DNA of 64,000 bases from Apostichopus japonicus (Eukaryota > Echinodermata > Holothuroidea > Aspidochirotida > Stichopodidae): the NCBI RefSeq assembly GCF_037975245.1, contig NC_092576.1, forward strand, positions 34,946,611 through 35,010,610, written 5' to 3'. The translations under genes were made by a program, and so were the position numbers. How positions within the stretch are numbered: the first letter of the stretch is position 1; each line of letters opens with the position of its first letter. Positions 11,874 to 45,599 of this stretch are shown here, piece by piece. Under the pieces are notes generated by a model, which saw nothing but the letters and a program-made list of their open reading frames with translations, was not told the origin of the DNA and did no database searches.

Positions 11874-14261
11874 TTAATCCGATTCCGTCGTAATTGTAAA
11901 GGAATTGTTTTGGTTTATCTGGGACGGCAAATCGTTTCTGATGTTTAAACCGAATGGTGCCGTGGTCTTTAGGTTTAGTTTCCAGAAATTTTCTTTCGCT
12001 TTCCTAGATTTATCTGTCCAAGAATCGTTCTGGTCAATGGCAATAACACGCAAATTCTCAATTGAATGATTTTGGAGATTGAAGTGATTTGCAACAGGTT
12101 GGTTGATCTTTTTTGTTTTGATCGCCGATCTATGTTGTGTCATTCTCATTCTAAGAGTGTTTTTTGACTCTCCAATGTATTGTAAGTTACAAATATTGCA
12201 GTAGATGAGGTAAATGACATTTTTGGATAGGCAGTTAATTTTGTGCCGAATTTGGAACGTGCGTTTGGTTTGGTTGCTCTGAAAGGCCCCGGTCGAATCG
12301 ACAAGTAAGCACGTTTTGCAATTTTGTGTACAGGGCGATGATCCTGTATTTTCTGTTTTGCTTTCCCCTAATGGGGTGTCATCCCGAAAGGATGCCCGAA
12401 CTAAGATATCCCGTAGGTTGCTGGGTCTTTTAAAAGCGATGACAGGTAATTCTGGGAATACTGATTTCAGGCGTTCGGTACCTTGAAGTAGGTGAAAATT
12501 CTTCTGAATGATATTAGCCAGTGGTGGGAGACCAGGGTGGAATTCAGTAACCAATGGTACCCTTTTGGAACTGGTTTGACGAGTTTTGTACGTCAATGTT
12601 TCGGTACGGGGTTTGCTTTTAGCCTTTTTGATGGCATTTTCAATAGTACCCCGAAAATACTGTCTGTTTAGGAGGTGTTGTGACAGTTCTTTAGTGCGTG
12701 AATCAAAATCGACTTCAGAGGAGCAAATGCGTCGAATGCGCAACGCTTGACTGTACGGAATATTTCTGGTACAGTGACGTGGATGGCAACTGCTTGGTAA
12801 GAGGTAGTTGTGCTTGTTCGTAGGTTTATTGAACAAGTCTGTTTTGAGTGAACCATTTTGTAGGGTCACGGTGGTGTCCAGAAAGTGAACGCCATGTCCA
12901 GAAAAATCAGCAGTGAATTTGATAGTGTGATGAAACGAGTTTATGTCATCAATGAAGAGTTTTAGATTAGCCTCACCATGGGTCCATATCATAAAGATAT
13001 CGTCAATGTAACGTAACCACGTGTGTGGTTTCAAGTTTTGTCGAGATAAAAATTCTTTCTCGAGGTTTCCCATAAAGATGTTGGCAAAAGACGGTGCCAT
13101 TTTGGTACCCATTGCGGTGCCATGAATTTGGAGGTAGTGTTTGTTGCCAAATACCAGATTATTGTTGGTCAAGATAAGTTGCATTAATTCGGCCAATTCT
13201 TTCTTCGTGGGGGTTTTGCCACGTATCGGTTTGAATGCTTTTGTGCAGGCCGAAATGCCCTCTTCGTTAGGGATATTTGTGTATAACGAAGACACATCCA
13301 AGGTAACTAACAGAGAAGATAAGGGAAGATTTTTTATTTCCCCAATTTTCCGGATGAAATCCGTAGTGTCCTGCACATAGGACGGTAGGGCCGAAACGAG
13401 AGGTTGGATGAGGAGATCCACGAATTTGGAAATTTTTTCAGTCGCTGTGCCATTACCCGATATTATGGGCCTCCCGGGATTGCCTTCTTTGTGAATTTTA
13501 GGCAGAAAATAAAAGCGACCAGGTTTTGGGTCGTTTTCCAGGAGGTTTTGGCCTAACTTGCGGTCAATGGAACCGTTAGAGACTATCTTTTGGATGACTC
13601 TTTTCACGTTTTGTGTGATTTCTTGAGTTGGATCAGAATCCAGGAGTTTGTAGTGTTGAGGGTTGCCGAGTAGTCTGTTGGCTTCCTCTCTGTAGAATTG
13701 TTTGCCCATAGCGACAATTGCAGAACCCTTGTCGGATGGCTTGATGACAATGTCATCGCGCTTCCGCAGTTCATGAATGGCCTGTCTCTCAGTTTTGTTG
13801 AGATTGTCGCGGAAGTCTGGGGCGGAGGTGTGTGTTTTGACATCCTCTTCAATGGCCGAAATAAATGATTCAAGAGGCGCACAATGGGCCTTGGGTGGAT
13901 TCCACGAGCTTTTTGGCTTAAAATTGGAATGCAAGTCGTTGGTTTCTTGCGTGGTGTTATTGCCATTTTCGTCGGCAAAAAATTCACGGAGACGTAAGCG
14001 TCGATAGAACAGATTTAGGTCAAGAGAAAGTTTCTGAGCGTTTACTTGCCGTGGTTTAGGGCAAAAATTTAGACCTTTGGAGAGTAGGTTTGTTTCTCCT
14101 GCCGAGAGTTGGCAATCAATGGTAACAACTGCACTTTTGGTGGTGTTGCATGCGGTCTGTATCTCTTTCCGACGGAATCTGCGAGACCTGGTTCTTTTTG
14201 AGGTTTCAAGTTGGGTTTCACCAGAAGACTTAACTCTTTGCGTGACATTATCCCTCTTCAA
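11874..14261 (-). CDS. PLE polyprotein: reverse transcriptase plus GIY-YIG endonuclease
   Basis: About 795 residues without a stop. In order: a basic N-terminal region, LPKIHKEGNPGRPIISG (about 253), RT motif A TLDVSSLYTNIPNEEGI (about 320), motif B HGTAMGTKMAPSFANIFMG (about 380), the catalytic motif C RYIDDIF (about 417), a CTQNCKTCLL cysteine linker, and the GIY-YIG-type block VIYLIYCNICNLQYIGES (about 690). This order is diagnostic of Penelope-like elements, which reverse-transcribe at the target after endonuclease nicking. All visible catalytic residues are present, so the element was recently active. The start is uncertain: the frame begins at a TTG at 14261 and stays open further upstream to the microsatellite. 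Confidence 0.92.
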   Translation of the reverse strand: MKRDNVTQRVKSSGETQLETSKRTRSRRFRRKEIQTACNTTKSAVVTIDCQLSAGETNLLSKGLNFCPKPRQVNAQKLSLDLNLFYRRLRLREFFADENGNNTTQETNDLHSNFKPKSSWNPPKAHCAPLESFISAIEEDVKTHTSAPDFRDNLNKTERQAIHELRKRDDIVIKPSDKGSAIVAMGKQFYREEANRLLGNPQHYKLLDSDPTQEITQNVKRVIQKIVSNGSIDRKLGQNLLENDPKPGRFYFLPKIHKEGNPGRPIISGNGTATEKISKFVDLLIQPLVSALPSYVQDTTDFIRKIGEIKNLPLSSLLVTLDVSSLYTNIPNEEGISACTKAFKPIRGKTPTKKELAELMQLILTNNNLVFGNKHYLQIHGTAMGTKMAPSFANIFMGNLEKEFLSRQNLKPHTWLRYIDDIFMIWTHGEANLKLFIDDINSFHHTIKFTADFSGHGVHFLDTTVTLQNGSLKTDLFNKPTNKHNYLLPSSCHPRHCTRNIPYSQALRIRRICSSEVDFDSRTKELSQHLLNRQYFRGTIENAIKKAKSKPRTETLTYKTRQTSSKRVPLVTEFHPGLPPLANIIQKNFHLLQGTERLKSVFPELPVIAFKRPSNLRDILVRASFRDDTPLGESKTENTGSSPCTQNCKTCLLVDSTGAFQSNQTKRTFQIRHKINCLSKNVIYLIYCNICNLQYIGESKNTLRMRMTQHRSAIKTKKINQPVANHFNLQNHSIENLRVIAIDQNDSWTDKSRKAKENFWKLNLKTTAPFGLNIRNDLPSQINQNNSFTITTESD

Positions 14262-14295
14262 TTTGTGACATTGTCTTGAAGCTAGGGTATGTGAG

Positions 14296-14297
<2 letters not shown>

Positions 14298-14380
<83 letters not shown>
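14298..14380. repeat. (TA)n microsatellite at PLE 5' edge
   Basis: TA run immediately upstream of the PLE coding frame on the minus strand. Confidence 0.9.
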
Positions 14381-14383
<3 letters not shown>

Positions 14384-14389
14384 AATGTT

Positions 14390-17300
14390 ACCTAATATTG
14401 TCAATGAACCAAAATCTCAAACTTATTTGAATCAGGAACATGTGTAAGCAACAGATAGGGAAGTCAAAAACAAAATTGGAAGATAAAGCACATGATATAA
14501 GCCTGCACCTTTTTTCATACGGTTAACTCACTTTAACGTGACAAGCAATGAATGAAAATGAAAACAGGCTAAATTGTAAATTAAAAAAATTAAACAATGA
14601 CGCATTATTAATGTGAAAGGGGAAGTATGATGTTACTGTTTCATATCTTCTTTTACAGCAACTTCCTTGAAAATTCAACAATTTATAAGCTGTCAGTACG
14701 TTTTACATTGAATATAGACACGAGTCAACATGGTTTGCGAGAGAAACAGCGTGTCTATAATTAAATATTAATTTTTTAATGGCACTTGAATTCCATATTT
14801 TATGTCCTAACTTATCAGCATATATCGACTAATGTTTGACTTTCAAAGACGATTTTTGAAGTATGTATTTTACTTCCCCCTGCAAGCAGGAACTTGCAAA
14901 GAAGCCTCATTGGCTTATCAAAGCCGCAAGCTGACCAAAGTCATTATCTTAGAATCATTTTTAACGTCTATGGATATGAATTTCCAATTGTCAACAACTC
15001 TGTAACTGGACGGCATACATTAATCTTGGAGTGACTCGAACTGGGGACCTTATGATTAGAAGGCACCGGCGTTAACCAATGGGCTAACACTTCTTGTCTT
15101 TGCAGAGTTGTAGTAAAACTATTACAGTTGTAAAGTTGTTTAAAACACTGTTATTTAATATTCATATGATGTCACGTGCATACAAAACAAAACAATAACA
15201 GAGAACTGTGCCCCAGCATTACTTCCAACTAAAATGTGAATGTCCAATGAAAAGAACATATTCAATTGCTGATCTATTTTTATTCAAACTGAACTGTTAC
15301 TTTTGTTAAAAGTCAAATTTTTATAGTGAAAATATGATTAATAACCGACACTCATCACCAATATTCTCTTGGCAAGATTGCTCAATTAAAAATCAGAGTA
15401 TAAAACTTACCTAACAATTTGTTTTCCTTTAGTCTACTAAACATGATAAAAGAAAACGCACAATTTTAATTGTTCATGCACAAACAGTGAAATAAGTAAC
15501 AATCGCAGTTTACTATTATAACTGAAATGACCGTGACGAAACATGGTTGAAATTGAGCAAGCGCTTGATGATATGGATTGTTGACAATTTTAATTACTAT
15601 CGCCTTTGAAATGCTGACGATTGTCTTCTTGTCAATGCATGTTTGTACCAAATCTTCCAACATTTTACTCGCTTAGTATTTTTTCTGTTGTTGTTATTTC
15701 TGCAACAAAACGTTTCCTCCGATAATTGCATAACTTTAAGATTCATAGTATCATAATTTATCATATTTATTGAACAAGAACGATTATAAGGAACCACTCA
15801 CCTGGTGAATTTATGAGTGAGAACCATAAGTCATACAATAAATGCTCTCGCAGTTCCAACACATGCACTGATGAGTGGTATATTAACATATGTTTAGCGA
15901 AAGTAAAACACTTATTAAAACACCAATTCAAACTTACCTTTGAAGGAAGCACTTAAGATGGGCAATTGTTACTTGAAGGCGGATATCGATGTCGTGATAC
16001 AGATAGTGTAGCTTGTTACCGCAACTCGTCAACGAAATTCAACATTTCTTTGACAAGGATACATATACTGATGTCTCCCTCTTGATTATTTCAACTTTTC
16101 TTCCCCTTCTTTTCTCGACTGACATATATCGACACGATGACAGCTACTGCACACTGTTTTCTCCGAAAGTGAAAGATATTATGTCGACCACAAAAACACA
16201 ATGGAAATGTACTTTCATCCGAAACACAATAAAGGTCAGGCAAAACAAGAACGAAATGTTATGACGCTTAGATTGCTTTCTCCACAATTTACATACGTTT
16301 GAATAACCGGCTACGGGTATGGATGGAAGAACCCCCCCCCCCCACACCTCCACTAGATCCCGACCCTCCACTCTTGTGAATCACCGCTCCGACAAGTGAA
16401 ATATGGGCTGAAATAAAAGCCGAAGCTGTTAAGTCTGTATAGGTTCGACAGTGTGTTATACGAAAGACGTGTTAAAGAACTTCACCATGACCTATTATGA
16501 ACCCAAAGGACACGATTAACCCAAAGCTCACAACGATTCGCAATATCTATTCTGGAGCAAACATTGTGTGAATCTATTCCGATATTCATTCAACTGTCTT
16601 GTGGACAACCTACACAACACTATAATCCAATTGATCAGGAAGGATTAGATTCAGAAGGGTCATCAGTTGCCCCTAAGTATTGTTAGAAAGTAAAACTGTA
16701 AAACACAAAACTGTAAAAAAAACAGAACTGGTTATTGATGTTCTGATTTCAGTATTCATTTACTGCCTAACTCAAAAGTCTTTGTCCTCACTGATACAAA
16801 TCTATTCGATGATTCCACAGTGTTTAAGAATATGTTTGAGATTGATTTGAATTGAATTTGAATTTATATCCACAATCGGAAATTCGGCTTTCCACAGGTC
16901 GTAAACGAAAAAGACTAAAAGGAAATAAGAAAAGCAATAGTAAAAGTATCAATAGACTGCGATATACATACAGTAATACAAACATATATACAGCAAGTCC
17001 TAAAATAAGAAACTTATCTTCTCACTTTTGAATTAAATATATGGATAGAATTAGGCACACATGATAATCTATAGCGTGGTGGGCGTAAACGCAATCCAGA
17101 GCGGTTGTAAATCTAGTGTTCAAACAAAGGGTGTGTTGGGTCCTGCCTGATTTTTTATTGATTTTTTATTTATTGAAGACCCTCACATGATACAAGCAGA
17201 TACAAGCACGATTCCTGATGTCCTCGGAAATACTTTTAAATAACTATGGTATTATATAACTAAAACTTGAGATGCAATACCGATTACTATTACGATAGCT

Positions 17301-18490
17301 ATATAGGCGTAAACTAAACTGTTTACAGTGATCCAATGTTAGTAAATTAGTAATTTACCTGTGTGGATAACCACAATGCAAGCATACAGCTGGCTAATCA
17401 TTATTAGCTGAATGAGCTTCAGACAGCTACTTTCAGAAACCAAAAGTAACTTTCATATTTGGAAGAAAAAAAATCATTGCCACATGGTCTTGTCCTACGA
17501 ATTATGCTATTTAGATCGAAACAGATTCAGATAGAGTGTTAAATATTTAGTCGTCATTTGCGACATGCGGACGAGTTATGTGAGTCACCAGTGATGGAAA
17601 GGTGTAAGAAAAGACCTTTCGCGGACAAAGGGAACCAGTACTGTAGATGTTTTTTGGGGGAAGCCTCGGACGTCGTTAACTTTCTGGTAGATAACTCTCT
17701 CCAGACCTACAGTTATAATTGAAAAGTTAAAATCAAAGACTAATGCTAATCACTGGAACTTTGCATGAGCCTTTCTACCAATGACTTAAGAGAGATATAA
17801 GTGAATCTAGTAATCACGAAATAACTTTGAAAACTTTTTTCTTTCTTCTACTGACTCGAGTAAGTGGATTGTTTTATGTAAGTATTAATGTCTGGAAAGT
17901 GTCATTTCCGGTATCTGCAAAGAACATAATAAACATTTAACTTGTTTGTATTATTTTACCGTGAGATTGTCATAGTTGTCCAAGGAAAATAATGTGAAAA
18001 GGCAGCCCCTCACCCTCCCCCGGTTCACACAAACACCTGTTTTTGTGTTATACTTCCATATTGGTATGTGCATGCATGCATTTCTCAATTAAATGTTAAT
18101 GTTGAAAAGTATGTAGCAGTTTATGCAGGACAAAATATCCCACCTTATGAAGTAATAGTACACAAAGTTCGATGCATGTATACATTCAGTCACAGTCATC
18201 AAATGAGTGATATGTTACCACGAGTAATGTCTTCAGTGTGTCGTTTTTCCTACAAACCTTTGTCCGAACATGGTAAGTGCATGTCATTTGGCCTTAAAAT
18301 CACAGTAAAAGACATTGAAGACTCGCCCCAAACCGCGCGTCCATCTGAAAAAGTTATCTTACTGTTGCTTGCAAGTGACGTTTTGTTCGTGTCGCTACAA
18401 AATGCAGCCAGTAATGAAACGTGATAACGTGTAATCTTTAGCTGGATCTGAGATGTTCATCGATGTCTCGTTTGTACATTGTGCTGTGGG
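14390..18490. other. A-B intergenic, no gene recognised
   Basis: Paralogous to 50310-51607 plus 54389-57211. Holds a SINE-like piece near 15.0 kb, the empty site of the foldback element at 15673, and a possible LINE 3' tail near 16840-16900 (GAATTGAATTTGAATT). The open frame 18068-18424 has no recognisable domain and is open in both paralogues only because they are nearly identical. Confidence 0.6.
15031..15095 (-). repeat. tRNA-derived SINE-like sequence
   Basis: On the minus strand GTTAGCCCATTGGTTAACG resembles a Pol III A box and CCAGTTCGAGTC a B box at about tRNA spacing. A longer related body reaches back to about 14870. Not a functional tRNA: the arms do not pair well. Confidence 0.6.
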
Positions 18491-18492
18491 TA

Positions 18493-19091
18493 TATTGACC
18501 GCAGCTGTATGTACTGACTTAATTTTACACTAGTGTCTAATTACCGACGGTAGCAAGCTATGTGCTTATTTTGTGGGATCGATGGTGGTGTCTACCACTT
18601 CTGTTACACCTCATTCGAAACTAGGTCAGATTACCGGCATTAGACGTTTCTTTTTGCGCGATTCTTCACACCCTTTAAGTAAATTTGAATAGCCTATAGA
18701 TAGAGTTACCGTCCAGAACATATTGGCTAGACTGAGAAGGCTTTGGCCTATCTCAAAACTCAGATTACTGGCTATGGCCATACTGCTTATGCCATAAGTG
18801 TAAATCGTTGGGAAAATGTTGCAAATGGGGGCTGTGTTGCATATTTGTACATAATTGTAGATATATTAAAAGACTAAAATATGATAAAGCTGAAGTAATG
18901 ACTTAGGCTTACTTAAAGGGTGTGAAGCCTCGCGCAAAAAGAAACGTCTAATGCCGGTAATTTGACCTAGTTTCGAATAAGGTGAAGCAAAAGTGTTAAA
19001 CATCACCATCGATCCCAGAAAATACACACAATTTGCTACCGTCGGTAATTAGACACTAGTGTACAGTCAGTACATACAGCTGCGGTCAATA
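18493..19091. mobile_element. Foldback element with about 190-bp arms (copy 1)
   Basis: Left arm from 18493 (TATTGACCGCAGCTGTATGT) to about 18690; right arm about 18905-19091 is its inverse, including the blocks TTACCGGCATTAGACGTTTC and GGGATCGATGG. There are about 215 bases of spacer. No coding potential; MITE-like. Confidence 0.85.
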
Positions 19092-19129
19092 CTAGGCGCG
19101 TATCCAGGGGGCGTTAGGGGCGCCCCCCC

Positions 19130-19300
19130 CCCGGGTAAGAAAAAGAGGAGAGAAAAAAAAGAGAAAGAAAAAAGGGAAAAAGAGTGGGTAAAGGAAGGAG
19201 AGGAAGGAAGGGAAAAGAAAAAGAAGAAAGAGAAAAATGAGAAAAGGAGGGAACAGAAGAAAAACGCCAAGACACCGGGAAGAGAAAGAGGAACAGTGAC
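19130..19300. repeat. Purine-rich low-complexity tract
   Basis: G/A-only stretch next to a C-run, following GGCGCGTATCCAGGGGGCG, which looks like the end of a DNA transposon. Paralogue at about 57845-58015. Confidence 0.7.
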
Positions 19301-21090
19301 ATAATAACAGCGCTGATCCCTATTACATATACACAGGGTAGCCAGTGACGGATCGAGGATTATGGAAGGGGCGTGCGCCTCAGCCTACCCCTTACACCAA
19401 CAACTCCATTTTTGACGTTTCCATTGTCATAATCCTTGGTAGGATTTCGGCAAAGTATATTCTTGTCTTCTCGAAAGCTGTGAAGGATGTAAACATTGAC
19501 TGTCTTTATCGCAAACAGGTCATGGAACATAATTATCCTAGTCTCGTTGCATAATTCATTGCATGCTTGTAACAATAGGTCTATAACAAAGAGATGTGTA
19601 TTTCAAAAGTTACACATATAAATATAGGAAGCAGGCACTGTTTTATGTCAGTAAGCTTAAGCATATAAGAAGTTAAATGCTGTACGTTTGGCTAAGCCCC
19701 GACTATCTTCCCTTAAAGAAAATGATTTAGTGTGTAAACGTAAGTTGGCCGAACGTTTCGATCCTTGCAGGATCTTACTAAGAGGCTAAATGACAAGTAA
19801 CAGTAACAAAAGGGACAAAAACACGCACAGAATACAGACATGTTAATGGGCATGGTGAATACACAGAGATTGATGTAAGGGGATTAGTAGACAAGGGATG
19901 GAGAGAAGAAAAAAAGAAACCAACAGGGGAAGAGGGGAGGTAGGAGATAAACAGTGGAGGGACAACAAGAGGATTAAGGAAAGGGGGTAGGGAATCAACT
20001 GGAGAAGGACAAAGACAGAAAGGTGTGGAGAAAAAAAGGGTAGAAGAGAGCTATGAGAAATGATTTACTCAAATTTCAAGTCGGTAGCATTAGGAAATCA
20101 TAGGAATCCAGCTTTTGCTATGATATCGTGTATACCATTTGTTTTCTGAAGTTTCTGAAGTCCTAATCTCACCTGCCGATTATTCATTTTTTCATTACTG
20201 GCAATGACATGCAAGTTCAAAGACTTTAGCAAGTCTATTATTATATCATCAAGCCACATATTTATTCAATCGTTTCACATGTTTCTTGGGGGGGGGGGGC
20301 TTGGTTATACTTTCAAACGTCATTTTCTCTTAAATGACCTATTTTTCTTTATGTCAGTATTAGGTTTTCTGACTTTCATAAAGTAACTACCGATTGAGCA
20401 GTTAATAAGCTCTGGTCTCTTTTCAAAAAATCTCCCCTCTGAAAGGTTTGTCCATTTTGTATGTGGGACACGGAATTTTATTCCTGTGGCTTTTATTAGG
20501 AATGTTTAAACGGTATCAACATTTCTAATTTTGACTCAATTAAGCCATTTAATGTCCTTCGGAGGAAGTATGTGTAGAAGACAATATTATACATGCATTT
20601 ATAAGAAGGTTAACACAAAGATGAGTAGAATCATTGAAAAGAAATTGTTTCTTGACTGGTTAAATTTATTGGGTATCAAGTGTACTATATTGATCTACTT
20701 AATAATGAATAGTTAAGCAAGACGACTTTGCATTAATTATAATTACATTATGAGAGTGTAAAAGAAGTGACGATTAAATTAGCAAAGCTTACACCTATCA
20801 ATTAGATTAACTCACAGCAAGTACAGTAAAAAGCATGATCAAAAAGACAGATTTGAATCGTAAGCAAACGCTCTGCAGGTCAATAAAAGTGAAATTCGAC
20901 AATGTTTGAATATTGTTTATACAAATATTTCTATGTTAACAGCATTATCCCAATGATACAACGAATAATAAACGTGGATACAATTTAGTTAATGTTTAAG
21001 TATTCGAAATGAGATTTGATGTTGCCTAAGCAGAAGACTAACCATTTCGGTAAAAATAGGGGATTCTTCCTTAATATATAAATATGGTGC
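19301..21090. other. A-B intergenic, no gene recognised
   Basis: Paralogous to 58016-59814. Contains transposon-end-like words (GACGGATCGAGGATTATGG near 19350, GGCCGAACGTTTCGATCC near 19747), a purine-rich stretch 19870-20060 and a G-run at 20288. No coding evidence. Confidence 0.6.
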
Positions 21091-21525
21091 GGTGATGTAT
21101 TAAATGAAACACACGCTCTCATGTTTCAGATCCAACAGTGACCAGTGATGTAATTAGTAAAGCACACGTCCTCATATCTCAGATCCAACAGGCTCCAGCG
21201 ATGTATTAAATGAAATATACGCTCCCATGTTGCATACTCAACAGGTACCAGTGTTATACTTAATGAAACACACGCTCTCATGTGTCAGATCCAACAGGCT
21301 CCAGTGATGTATTAAATGAAACACACGCACTCGTGTTTCAGATCCAACAGGGTACATTGATATATTATATGAAACACAAGCTCTCATGTTTCAGATCCAA
21401 CAGGCTCCAGTGATGTATTAAATGAAACACACACTCTCGTGTTTCAGATCCAACAGGGTACATTTATATATTATATGAAACACAAGCTTTACTGTTGAAG
21501 ATCCAACAGGGTCCATTGGCGAAGA
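21091..21525. repeat. 53-bp minisatellite, about 8 copies
   Basis: Units of the form TGATGTATTAAATGAAACAC...CAGATCCAACAGG recur about every 53 bases just downstream of the gene B tail. Units 6 and 7 repeat the pattern of 8 and 5, suggesting duplication of a two-unit block. Confidence 0.88.
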
Positions 21526-21662
21526 AATACAGTAAAGGAAAGGGTCTACGTCACATGAGAATTTGATTCTTACCAGGAAATAATTAAATTTATCCGGATG
21601 TCGTCATGTATATTTTATAGCGAAAACGACCATTTAACGGATGTATAACTTCCGTGAAGAGG

Positions 21663-43268
<21,606 letters not shown>

Positions 43269-43389
43269 TTTGGAGATTCTATTAAAATTATAGCATACAA
43301 AAGACTAAGACCCTCACCCATGACGTGTCGTATAAGGCAGATAAATAACAATTGACTCATAATTGATAATTAGTACTGTTTTAGAAAAT

Positions 43390-44020
43390 ATATTATTGGA
43401 CCATGGACATGGACATGGTATAGACAACCACGTAACATCCGCTCAGTGCTGGTTCGCACTAATCTCGCCCCACCCAGTAATGAGCCTGAGGCTGCCTGAC
43501 AGTGGTAACATCCCCTGTAACAAACCTAGATGCTTGGTGTGCACACACCTCGACCCCTCCCCCGCATTCCTCCACCGGGCCTCAGGTACTACTCTGAGAC
43601 CTGGTAGATTTGGTTGCGACTCAGCCAATGTCATCTACCTCCTATATTGTTGCAAGTGCCCCCAGGTCACCTATATTGGCGAAACCAGCACTAAGTTCAG
43701 ACTTCGCTTCAATAATAACAAACTAAGTATCCGCAAAAATAACCCAGGTTTCCCTGTTGCCGAACACTTTAATCTCCCCAATCACAACTTATCTGATTTC
43801 AAATTTGTCGTTCTATACGGCTTCTTCAAAACCGCTCATGAAAGAAGCAACCGGAACTAAAAACTATCTTACGCCTCAACACACACAACAATGGGCTCAA
43901 CAGGAATCTCTCTTTAATGAGTATACATGCTAAGCTAAATACCAATAATGTCTAGTTTCTTCCATTTCATTAGCACAACTGAAGAACAGCCGTGTTAACG
44001 CTCGAAATATATTGTAACCA
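43390..44020 (+). mobile_element. Degraded Penelope-like element 3' fragment
   Basis: Plus-strand remnant of a different PLE from the one at 11.6-14.3 kb. It reads NIRSVLVRTNL, then after a frame change near 43490 CNKPRCLVCTH and ANVIYLLYCCKCPQVTYIGE (GIY-YIG), then after another frame change near 43845 the C-terminal end with NNGLNR. There is no RT domain. It sits immediately upstream of the gene B start codon and ends near a hammerhead-like motif and a (TA)n tract. Confidence 0.8.
43974..44016 (+). ncRNA. Hammerhead-like motif at end of PLE fragment
   Basis: ACAA + CTGAAGA + an AGC...GCT hairpin + GAAA + TATA + TTGT: stem I ACAA/TTGT, a minimal stem III and a permitted A at the cleavage position. 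Stem II is imperfect. Same architecture as the motif at 11682-11720. Confidence 0.45.
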
Positions 44021-44122
44021 ATTTAACGTTCTTAGTAATAAAGTTGGAAATGAAAGTATCATTTTTTTTCCTTTTTTGTTTCTTGTGGATATATCTTACT
44101 TTCCAACACACACCAACAGACA

Positions 44123-44125
<3 letters not shown>

Positions 44126-44214
<89 letters not shown>
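44126..44214. repeat. (TA)n left of 5.27-kb transposon
   Basis: Pure TA run split by the transposon; continues after 49484. Confidence 0.92.
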
Positions 44215-44217
<3 letters not shown>

Positions 44218-45599
44218 TCTAAAAACTGAAGTGCTAATTTAGTAGCTCCAACACGGTGCTAGTCATCAATTAGCACTTTAAGAGCTAGTATCTCAACCTT
44301 CAAGTGTTAAATAACTTGCACCATACCAAAGTGCTATCGCCGCAGTTGTGACGCACTGCACTTGTTAAGTGCTGAAAGTTTCGTATTAACTTTTGATTGG
44401 CTGAAGGCGGTGACGTCAGTAACATGCAACAATGCTATTGGTTATAACCAAATAGTTGCATATCGCATCGCTAGACGTGACAACTGACGAACGTTCCACC
44501 GGCAGACGTAAGTTTCTGAATTGAAATCTGTGAATATTCTCCAGAGTAAGGAATATTTGAAAGCTGATATGGCGACCTTTCATGAAATTTGAGTGATCAT
44601 TCATGTTTTCAATAACCTAGCTTTGCTGATGACGTCGGGAATTTCCTTGAAATAATACCTCTGTCGACGTCTTAGTGATGGTAGCCTACCACTTATTTTC
44701 ATAGGTCTATTCACGTATGTAAATGCCAAATGCGCTCTGATATAACATTAGGCTATGCCAAGTTTATGATTGGGCGTATATAGGCCTAGCCTACCTCCTT
44801 ATTGTAACATTTATAAGGCCTAACTTTATGGCCGCAAATGGCGATTCGATTGAGGTGTACTACTGGTACTACAGTCTGCGTTTGCACAAGTGGCCATCAC
44901 ATAGTCGTAACGTATAAGAGAGGCAGGCCCAATGCAATAAGTATTGGTATTGGTTTATATGCCAATGCCTAAAGAATATGAGCCGATGGCCGCTAGACGA
45001 CCACAAGAGAACGTTTTGGACGGCCTGTCAGTCCATATTACGCTTTGAATTTGTGGTAGCCTAGCCTAGGTCTAACATTATTGTGGTAACAGGCCTAACG
45101 TTGTGTTGTTAATGTTACTTTGCAGTGTAAGGTCTGTGTGTGATTGCCGACTACAAAATGAAGTAGCCTACAAAGTACAAGTACAAACCATACTTCACAG
45201 TCATACATTATTCAGGTTTAAAGAAAAATTAAAGTAAATGTAAACATAAAATAATGATCAGAGTAATTGTATACATCCTATTCTTATTTGACCTTCATAG
45301 TGTTTCCCATGTTTCATGCATCGCTTAATGTTGTGTACCCTAATGTTTGCCTTGTTTGCACCTATCAAGGAAATGATGACTCCCAATGTAAATATGCTTC
45401 ATTTAAGATGTTCTGTCATGAAAAGTGAAAGACTATAGGTAGGCTTAATTTTCCAATTAATTTGAAACAAATTTCGGTGAAACTTTAAACATGCTTTTTT
45501 TTATACTGTTTATAGACTCAAGCTTTTGCAGAAAAATGAAAGAAACCTGATATGTTTTGGGATTCATTGCATGTTTTCTTGTTCTATTCTTTTACTTGT

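Larger units (their letters stand above)
11563..14297 (-). mobile_element. Penelope-like retroelement (PLE), nearly intact, possibly 5'-truncated
   Basis: An unbroken reading frame runs on the minus strand from the (TA)n edge at about 14297 to 11874, followed by about 300 bases of 3' untranslated sequence ending at a (TATG)n/(TA)n tract. Both ends abut TA-rich microsatellite, and the region is absent from the paralogous interval near 49.8-50.3 kb, so it is a later insertion. No in-frame ATG is seen before the microsatellite, which suggests 5' truncation or a non-ATG start. A hammerhead-like motif lies in the 3' part (11682-11720). Confidence 0.85.

Noticed and set aside
13141-14007. Plus-strand frames within the PLE
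   Set aside because: Antisense shadows of the reverse transcriptase frame.
15031-15095. Functional tRNA gene
   Set aside because: Only the A- and B-box-like words match; the acceptor, D and anticodon arms do not fold convincingly, so it was called a SINE.
18068-18424. Open frame repeated at 56694-57143 as a possible conserved small gene
   Set aside because: The whole surrounding region is near-identical between paralogues, so an open frame in both is not independent evidence; no domain or splice structure is seen.
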